Part shown: piece by piece, positions 6,532-11,412 of the stretch
How positions within the stretch are numbered: position 1 is the first letter of the stretch
Layout: the number at the start of each line of letters is the position of its first letter
Origin: Prevotella sp.
Lineage (GTDB): Bacteria; Bacteroidota; Bacteroidia; Bacteroidales; Bacteroidaceae
Direction of reading: 5' to 3'
NCBI GenBank assembly: GCA_021204605.1
Contig: JAJPZD010000250.1
Span: 1-11,412, forward strand
Length of the DNA stretch: 11,412 nucleotides
Notes under the pieces: model-generated
What the model was told of the DNA's origin: nothing
Database searches by the model: none
The model's input: the letters and a program-made list of their open reading frames with translations, nothing else
Made by a program: the position numbers and the translations under genes

Positions 6532-7821
6532 ATGATAAATAACATACCTAATATCGTTTATACTCTTAAACATGATTTATGTACAGGATGTGGTATATGT
6601 GAGGGCGTATGTCCTTTTCATGCGATAACAACTGTGGTGAAAGAAGGCCGTTTTCTTCCTTATATTGATAAATCCTGTTGTAATAATAATAAAGGATGCC
6701 ATAAATGTTATGATGTCTGTCCTGGTTTAGGTGTTGACTTATTACGAATTGCAAAAGAGCAGTTTTTGGATAATGATATCAAAGAGGATAGATTAGTGGG
6801 TCATTATTTAAAAATTTTCACTGGATATAGTAATGATTATGATATTCGCTATCATTGTAGTTCAGGTGGAATAGTAAGTCAACTTTTAGTATTTCTCCTC
6901 GAAAAGAAGTTAATTGATGGTGCGGTAGTAACAGCTTTTGATCCTAAGAATGAGTTGATGGTAAGGTCGTATATAGCACGAAACAGAGAAGAAGTATTAA
7001 AGGGTAAGGGTAGTAAATATGCCCCTGTTTCGTTCAATCATATTGTTCAAGATATAAAAAATGTTGAAGGAAACAGGTTTGTGATAGTTGGTTTGCCTTG
7101 TCATATTCATGGATTTCGCAAACTTGAAGCTTTTGACAAAAAGTTCAAAGAAAAAATATTCGGTTACTTTGGATTATATTGTTCATCGGGAAGAACTTTT
7201 TATCTAACAGAGCATGTTTTTAAAGAAAGAGGAATAAAAAAGGAAGAATTGCAATACTTTGCATATAGAGATGTAGGCTGTCTTGGCAGCATGGTTGCGA
7301 AAGGTATCAGGGGTACATCTCTGAAACCTTTCCACATCGTGGAAAGGTATCAGAGATACTACCATCCCCTCCGTTCTTTCTTTATTCCTCGCAGATGCTT
7401 GTTTTGTATAGATCACTATTCAGAATTAGGAGATATTTGTTTTGGTGATATACATGTTGCCCCATATATTTCGGATAAGGTAGGAGTTAATTCTATTGTT
7501 GTAAGAAAACGTCAATGGCTTGATCTCTTGATTGAGGCACAAGAAAGTGGTTACATAACATTAGATGAAATTAATGTGGCGATTCTAAACTCCTCACAAG
7601 AAATGGCATACAAGAAAAAAAGTCGGAATGTTGAATTCATCGCCATTAGCAAAAAATGTAATGGAGATCGAAGTGTGCCAGAATATGATATCACTTTACC
7701 TAAGAAAATAAGATTGAAAAGAGTTATAGACTACATGCAGAATAGGTGTCAGCAATTTTTTGGCAGGCACAAGTCTTTATGGTGGTTGGTATCAGCTTTG
7801 AAAAAAAATACATCTAAATAA
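6532..7821 (+). CDS. FrhB-like Fe-S oxidoreductase, second divergent copy
   Basis: This 429-residue soluble protein is of the same broad family as the one at 1986-3233 but of another subtype. The first 4Fe-4S motif is C17-x2-C20-x2-C23-x3-C27-P. The second is looser: C49/C50, then C56-x2-C59-x3-C63-P. CSSGGIVSQLL, then GLPCHIHGFRKLE (a TPC/LPC-type motif), AYRDVG (244-249; relatives known to me often have YRG-x-GW-x-G here), RRCLFCIDH (287-295) and GDIHV (305-309) follow. It would pass electrons between iron-sulfur centres, a flavin and an unknown substrate. It sits between the GT2 gene and a second pyruvyl transferase, repeating the module at 1986-4442. Codons 256-276 are encoded by a palindromic triple repeat (see 7298-7359). 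An eight-A run (7801-7808) lies three codons from the stop. Reaction unknown. Confidence 0.85.
   Translation: MINNIPNIVYTLKHDLCTGCGICEGVCPFHAITTVVKEGRFLPYIDKSCCNNNKGCHKCYDVCPGLGVDLLRIAKEQFLDNDIKEDRLVGHYLKIFTGYSNDYDIRYHCSSGGIVSQLLVFLLEKKLIDGAVVTAFDPKNELMVRSYIARNREEVLKGKGSKYAPVSFNHIVQDIKNVEGNRFVIVGLPCHIHGFRKLEAFDKKFKEKIFGYFGLYCSSGRTFYLTEHVFKERGIKKEELQYFAYRDVGCLGSMVAKGIRGTSLKPFHIVERYQRYYHPLRSFFIPRRCLFCIDHYSELGDICFGDIHVAPYISDKVGVNSIVVRKRQWLDLLIEAQESGYITLDEINVAILNSSQEMAYKKKSRNVEFIAISKKCNGDRSVPEYDITLPKKIRLKRVIDYMQNRCQQFFGRHKSLWWLVSALKKNTSK
7298..7359. repeat. Palindromic triple repeat inside the second FrhB-like gene
   Basis: An almost perfect 41-nt hairpin spans 7317-7357. Positions 7326-7335 pair with 7339-7348 (ACCTTTCCAC / GTGGAAAGGT, loop ATC), and 7317-7324 pair with 7350-7357, with one A-A mismatch (7325/7349). 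A weaker outer AGGGG/CCCCT pairing (7309-7313 with 7366-7370) is possible. The right arm, GGAAAGGTATCAGAGATAC, is also repeated just upstream: GAAAGGTATCAG occurs at 7299-7310 and 7342-7353. So there are two direct copies and one inverted copy of a roughly 20-nt unit. The direct copies are 43 nt apart (1 modulo 3), so the same bases are read as KGIRG and as ERYQR. The frame stays open. Structure is seen; origin is inferred. Confidence 0.75.
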
Positions 7822-7828
7822 AAAAATA

Positions 7829-9001
7829 ATGGATAAAAAGAAATTAGGCTATGTTATGGCCTATCGTGAAGGACATAACAATTATGGCACATCACTTCAG
7901 GGATTTGTCCTTCTAAAAAAGTTGCAAGAATTTGGATTTGATGTAGAAATTATTGTATATGAGAAACACCTTTCATTAGTTCAAAAGGTAAGATTTATAA
8001 TTAATGCGATTCGATGCGGTGAATTTAAAGATTTAATTGACCGTGTTAAAAATAAAGTGGTCTTACGATTATTTCCTAACTATGCTAATGGGGTAAAAAA
8101 ACGTACAGAGGCTGTTAACCTTTTTAAACGAGAAAAATTCTTTCCTTTTCTTCATAAATACGTTGGTTATAATTCTTTACATGAGGGATCGAAAAATTAT
8201 TCGGTTTTTGTGGTTGGTAGTGACCAGGTCTGGACTCCTATGAGTTTACCTAACAAATATTTTAATCTTTTATTTGTTGATGATAAAGTTCCAAAAGTTT
8301 CGTATGCATCAAGTTTTGGCGTTTCTGAAATACCTAATTTTCAAAAGAAGGCTACGGGAGCTTATCTTGATAGATATAAGTCTATAGGAGTCAGGGAAAA
8401 AAGAGGAAAAGAAATTGTAGATAGTATTTCAAATCAGATTGCACAAGTTGTTGCAGATCCTACTATGTTATTTACACGCGAGGAGTGGGAAAAGGAAATC
8501 CTTAATGCTCGCCCACATGAAATAGAGCCATATATATTTTGTTATTTTCTTGGAACTAATCAAGATGCAAGGTCATCTGTTAACAAGTTAAAAGAAAAAA
8601 CAGGCTACAAGATAATCACAATACGTCATATGGATGAATATGTTCCAAAGGATGAAGGTTTCGGAGATGAGGCACCTTATTATGTTGATCCTTTAGATTT
8701 TGTCAAATACGTAAGTGGAGCCACTTATGTTTGTACGGATTCTTTCCACTGTTCGGTGTTTTCGATAATCTTTCATCGACAATTCATGACATTTTATCGC
8801 TATGCAAAGTCTTGTAAAACAGGCCGTAATTCTCGAATAGATTCTTTATTTAATGTTTTGGGGATAAACAAGGATCATTTATTTGTAGGTGGTGATATTT
8901 GCAACAATATTAATTCTGAATTGTGTTGGAATACAATAGATGAGAACTTGAAAAATTTAAGATTGAAAAGTCTTGATTATCTTAAAAATGCACTAAAATA
9001 A
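7829..9001 (+). CDS. Polysaccharide pyruvyl transferase family protein (second copy)
   Basis: The 390-residue cytoplasmic protein has the same motif order as the one at 3327-4442: N-terminal YREGHNNYGTSLQGFVLL (about 12-29), VVGSDQVWTP (128-137), VSYASSFG, GVREKRG, ADPTMLF and TDSFHCSVFSIIFHRQF (303-319). Enzymes of this family add pyruvate ketals from phosphoenolpyruvate to sugars. Two divergent copies in one operon suggest two different acceptor sugars or positions, or that one copy has another activity. It starts 7 nt after the second FrhB-like gene within an A-rich stretch, close enough for coupling. It is more AT-rich than the first copy, and I see no long shared DNA, so the two are old paralogues or independent arrivals rather than a recent tandem duplication. 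Confidence 0.85.
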   Translation: MDKKKLGYVMAYREGHNNYGTSLQGFVLLKKLQEFGFDVEIIVYEKHLSLVQKVRFIINAIRCGEFKDLIDRVKNKVVLRLFPNYANGVKKRTEAVNLFKREKFFPFLHKYVGYNSLHEGSKNYSVFVVGSDQVWTPMSLPNKYFNLLFVDDKVPKVSYASSFGVSEIPNFQKKATGAYLDRYKSIGVREKRGKEIVDSISNQIAQVVADPTMLFTREEWEKEILNARPHEIEPYIFCYFLGTNQDARSSVNKLKEKTGYKIITIRHMDEYVPKDEGFGDEAPYYVDPLDFVKYVSGATYVCTDSFHCSVFSIIFHRQFMTFYRYAKSCKTGRNSRIDSLFNVLGINKDHLFVGGDICNNINSELCWNTIDENLKNLRLKSLDYLKNALK

Positions 9002-9048
9002 CGGCATATTAGTAAAGAAATATTCTTGATGAATCAAAAGTATTTTTA

Positions 9049-10224
9049 ATGAAAATTATATTGGCGAATAAATTCTACTACCGCCGTGGTGGGGATTGTG
9101 TTTACACAATCAATTTGGAGGAGTTGTTGAAAGCTCATGGGCATGATGTGGCGATATTTTCAATGCAGCATCCAGAGAATCTGTCTTCTACATGGAGTAA
9201 ATATTTTCCAAGTGAGGTTAAATTCAAACTTGGAGTTGGAATGGTTGAGGCTTTTTTGCGCCCTTTTGGAACAAAAGAAGTTAGGAAAAAATTCTGCGCT
9301 TTGCTTGATGATTTCAAACCTGATATTGTACATCTGAATAATATTCATTCTCAACTTTCGCCTACAATTGCGGAATTGGCTCACGATAGAGGAATAAAGG
9401 TCGTGTGGACATTGCATGACTATAAACTGCTTTGCCCTCGATATGATTGTCTGCGAAATGGCAAGACTATATGTGAGGAATGTTTCACAAATAAGCAGAA
9501 TGTATTGAAATATTCTTGTATGAAGAATTCCAAATTGGCGAGTCTTCTTTCTTACAAGGAGGCCATAAAATGGACAAAAGAAAGAATTGAATCGTGCACC
9601 GACATATTTATCTGTCCAAGTCAGTTTATGGCTGACAAAATGATACGAGGAGGATTCGATAAGAATATGTTCTATACGCTATGCAATTTTATTGATATAG
9701 CGAAATGCCATAAAGAAGATTATGAAAGAGATGATTATTATTGTTTTATTGGACGCCTTTCTCAAGAGAAGGGTGTGAATACATTGGTAAAAGCTGCTAA
9801 CCAGTTGCCATATAAATTGAAAATTATTGGTGGTGGACCTATGGTAGAGGATCTTAAAAATGTTGCAAATTCGAACATTGAATTCGTTGGGTTCAAACAA
9901 TGGGATGAGATAAAAATTCTTGTTGGAAAAGCTCGTTTCAGTGTAATTCCTTCGGAATGGTATGAAAATAATCCTCTTTCTGTCATAGAGGCACAATGTC
10001 TTGGAACGCCTGTCTTGGGTGCAAATATTGGTGGCATTCCTGAAATTATAAAGTTCGGTTTCAATGGCTTGACTTTTGAAAGTGGCAATGTTGAAGATCT
10101 TAAACAAAAGATACAAGCGATGTATGATGCAATGTTTGATTACAAGCAAATTGCTATATATGCTTGTGAAACTTATAATGCAGAAAGCTATTATTCTTCT
10201 ATAATGAATATATATAAAAATTAA
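9049..10224 (+). CDS. Family 4 (GT-B) glycosyltransferase
   Basis: This 391-residue protein shows the GT4 layout. The N-terminal half opens with MKIILANKFYYRRGGDCVYT, the glycine-rich start typical of the family, and contains HLNNIHSQLSP and WTLHDYKLLCPRYDC. The C-terminal half carries FIGRLSQEKG (233-242), IIGGGP, and the donor-binding E-x7-E motif E306-NNPLSVI-E314. A cysteine group, C129, C142-x2-C145 and C157, lies between the halves; many GT4 proteins with the DYK-x3-P start have it, possibly as a metal-binding insertion. It would transfer a sugar with retention from a nucleotide donor to the lipid-linked oligosaccharide in the cytoplasm. It begins 47 nt after the second pyruvyl transferase and ends 4 nt before the radical SAM gene. 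Family certain, sugar unknown. Confidence 0.92.
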   Translation: MKIILANKFYYRRGGDCVYTINLEELLKAHGHDVAIFSMQHPENLSSTWSKYFPSEVKFKLGVGMVEAFLRPFGTKEVRKKFCALLDDFKPDIVHLNNIHSQLSPTIAELAHDRGIKVVWTLHDYKLLCPRYDCLRNGKTICEECFTNKQNVLKYSCMKNSKLASLLSYKEAIKWTKERIESCTDIFICPSQFMADKMIRGGFDKNMFYTLCNFIDIAKCHKEDYERDDYYCFIGRLSQEKGVNTLVKAANQLPYKLKIIGGGPMVEDLKNVANSNIEFVGFKQWDEIKILVGKARFSVIPSEWYENNPLSVIEAQCLGTPVLGANIGGIPEIIKFGFNGLTFESGNVEDLKQKIQAMYDAMFDYKQIAIYACETYNAESYYSSIMNIYKN

Positions 10225-10228
10225 AACT

Positions 10229-11296
10229 ATGACTGACATTACTATCCCGTGTCCTACGGATGCGAGCATTATATTGACATACCGTTGTCCAATGCGGTGC
10301 GTGATGTGCAATATTTGGAATAATCCGACGAAAAAGAGTGAGGAGATAAAGGCTTCGGCCTTGAAATCTCTCCCTAAGTTGAAGTTCATCAACCTTACGG
10401 GTGGTGAGCCGTTCATCAGGGAGGACTTGGCGGAAATAGTGGAGGAGTGCTATAAGCATAGCGGGCGAATAGTGATTTCCACTTCAGGCTGGTTTGAGGA
10501 TAAGGTGGTGGCACTTGCAAAGCAGTTTCCCAATATTGGAATACGCATAAGCATTGAGGGATTGTCGCAAAAGAATGACGAGTTGCGCGGTCATGCCGGC
10601 GGTTTTGACAAGGGTCTGCGCACATTGCTGACATTGAAACAAATGGGTCTGAAGGATATTGGTTTTGGTTGCACGGTGTCGAACAACAACTCAAAGGATA
10701 TGCTTGCGCTTTATCAACTGTCGCTGTCGTTGGGCATGGAGTTCGCCACTGCCACATTCCACAACTCTTATTATTTTCACAAGGATGACAATGTGATTAC
10801 CAACAAGGATGAGGTGTGTGGGAACTTCAAACAACTGATAGAATGGCAGTTGAAGGAGAAGCATCCGAAAAGTTGGTTCCGTGCGTGGTTCAATATGGGA
10901 CTGATAAACTATATCGAGGGTAACAGGCGAATGCTGCCATGTGAGGCCGGCTCAGCCAATTTTTTCATTGACCCATGGGGCGAGGTATATCCATGCAACG
11001 GCCTTGAGGATAAGTTTTGGAAGGAGAGCATGGGAAACATCCGCAATGCCTCGTTCATGGAGATTTGGAAAAGCGAACAGGCCCAAAAGGTCCGTCAGTG
11101 CGTGCGCAAATGCCCCAAGAACTGTTGGATGGTCGGTACGGCAAGTCCTGTGATGCACAAATACATAAAATATCCTATGGCGTGGGCTCTGAAAAACAAG
11201 CTCCGCAGCTTGCAGGGCAAGCCCGCCTGTTTGGACAAGAAATGGTGTGATGTGGGACAAGATCCATGTCAGGGAGATTTGAGAGAGAAGATCTAA
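10229..11296 (+). CDS. Radical SAM protein with SPASM-like C-terminal cysteine clusters
   Basis: The 355-residue protein begins with ILTYRCPMRCVMCNIW (15-30), whose C20-x3-C24-x2-C27 binds the 4Fe-4S cluster that cleaves S-adenosylmethionine, followed by LTGGEPF (56-62). The C-terminal third has cysteines in a SPASM-like pattern (C238, C256, C291, C295, C299) for auxiliary clusters, with FIDPWGEVYPCNG (about 246-258) and GNIRNASFMEIWKS matching that domain. Three more cysteines (C334, C340, C347) lie in the tail. SPASM enzymes modify peptides, proteins or small molecules, and relatives occur in polysaccharide loci with unknown targets; a sugar-modifying role here is inference. The gene starts 4 nt after the GT4 stop but is far more GC-rich (55% counted at 10561-10620 and 11101-11160, versus 28% at 5881-5940), so it may belong to the more stable edge of the locus. 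Confidence 0.88.
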   Translation: MTDITIPCPTDASIILTYRCPMRCVMCNIWNNPTKKSEEIKASALKSLPKLKFINLTGGEPFIREDLAEIVEECYKHSGRIVISTSGWFEDKVVALAKQFPNIGIRISIEGLSQKNDELRGHAGGFDKGLRTLLTLKQMGLKDIGFGCTVSNNNSKDMLALYQLSLSLGMEFATATFHNSYYFHKDDNVITNKDEVCGNFKQLIEWQLKEKHPKSWFRAWFNMGLINYIEGNRRMLPCEAGSANFFIDPWGEVYPCNGLEDKFWKESMGNIRNASFMEIWKSEQAQKVRQCVRKCPKNCWMVGTASPVMHKYIKYPMAWALKNKLRSLQGKPACLDKKWCDVGQDPCQGDLREKI

Positions 11297-11412
11297 GATA
11301 CAAGAAGTTAAGCAAGCGATTATTTTTTTCTTTTTCCTGATATAATCAGCCATAGGGCGGAGAGGCATGATAATATTATTATGCCTATATATTCTATATA
11401 TTCTTTGGTCTT
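11297..11412. other. AT-rich 3' flank, no gene visible
   Basis: After the radical SAM stop there is a T-rich tract (11323-11335) without a convincing preceding stem, then a palindrome at 11363-11386, then more AT-rich sequence to the window end. No start of another gene is visible, so the operon may end here. Confidence 0.4.
11363..11386. terminator. 24-nt palindrome after the last gene, possible terminator
   Basis: AGGCAT (11363-11368) pairs with ATGCCT (11381-11386) around ATAATATTAT (11370-11379), itself a perfect palindrome, with one G·T position (11369/11380). The whole is an unbroken dyad of 24 nt, followed by AT-rich but not strictly T-rich sequence. It could be a weak terminator, or a protein-binding or recombination site. 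The dyad is certain, its function is not. Confidence 0.4.

Noticed and set aside
7801..7808. Eight-A tract at the end of the second FrhB-like gene as a phase-variation switch
   Set aside because: It lies a few codons before the stop, so slippage would change only the last residues.
1986..9001. Recent tandem duplication of the FrhB-like/pyruvyl transferase pair
   Set aside because: The two copies share family motifs but no long stretches of DNA identity, and their cysteine motifs differ, so they are old or independently acquired.
9679..10416. A 245-codon frame on the minus strand
   Set aside because: It lies opposite the GT4 and radical SAM genes, which have clear family motifs. Its own translation has no domain features and looks like a shadow.
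10952..11368. A 138-codon frame on the minus strand over the radical SAM gene end
   Set aside because: It is antisense to the SPASM region with its conserved cysteines; no family resemblance.

Overview
The window is an internal piece of a capsule, exopolysaccharide or O-antigen biosynthesis locus, almost certainly from a member of the Bacteroidales (Bacteroides, Phocaeicola, Prevotella or relatives). The DNA is AT-rich. Starts lack Shine-Dalgarno spacing and sit in A/T-rich leaders. The only convincing promoter has the Bacteroidetes-type -7 box TAnnTTTG. The gene families are typical of polysaccharide loci in that order. The genus cannot be fixed from the window alone.

Layout: positions 1-231 hold a strong hairpin (probable terminator of whatever lies to the left), an 11-bp palindrome and a promoter. 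A 5' leader of about 220 nt follows. Nine genes then run on the + strand with short gaps or overlaps, as one apparent operon: a Wzx-type flippase (454-1989); an FrhB-like iron-sulfur/flavin oxidoreductase (1986-3233); a polysaccharide pyruvyl transferase family protein (3327-4442); an EpsG-type Wzy polymerase (4475-5545); a family 2 glycosyltransferase (5548-6525); a second, divergent FrhB-like protein (6532-7821); a second pyruvyl transferase family protein (7829-9001); a family 4 glycosyltransferase (9049-10224); and a radical SAM/SPASM protein (10229-11296). The last gene is clearly more GC-rich than the rest. The window closes with a short AT-rich stretch containing a 24-nt palindrome.

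How the genes fit together: glycosyltransferases in the cytoplasm assemble a lipid-linked repeat unit, the pyruvyl transferase family proteins probably decorate it, the flippase moves it across the inner membrane and the EpsG-type protein polymerises it. The two FrhB-like proteins each sit directly upstream of a pyruvyl transferase family gene, so the operon carries the same two-gene module twice. The redox chemistry they perform is not known to me. No initiating phosphoglycosyltransferase, chain-length regulator, export porin or UpxY/UpxZ regulator is in the window, so the locus continues outside it.

The most unusual signal is at the DNA level. Both FrhB-like genes contain, in the same part of the protein (between the FRDK/YRD motif and the C-terminal cysteine motif), three copies of a roughly 20-nt unit with strong palindromes. 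The unit differs between the genes but shares a TGGAAAnnnnTCAG core. In each gene the identical DNA unit is translated in two different reading frames, which points to duplication or insertion at the DNA level rather than protein-level repetition.
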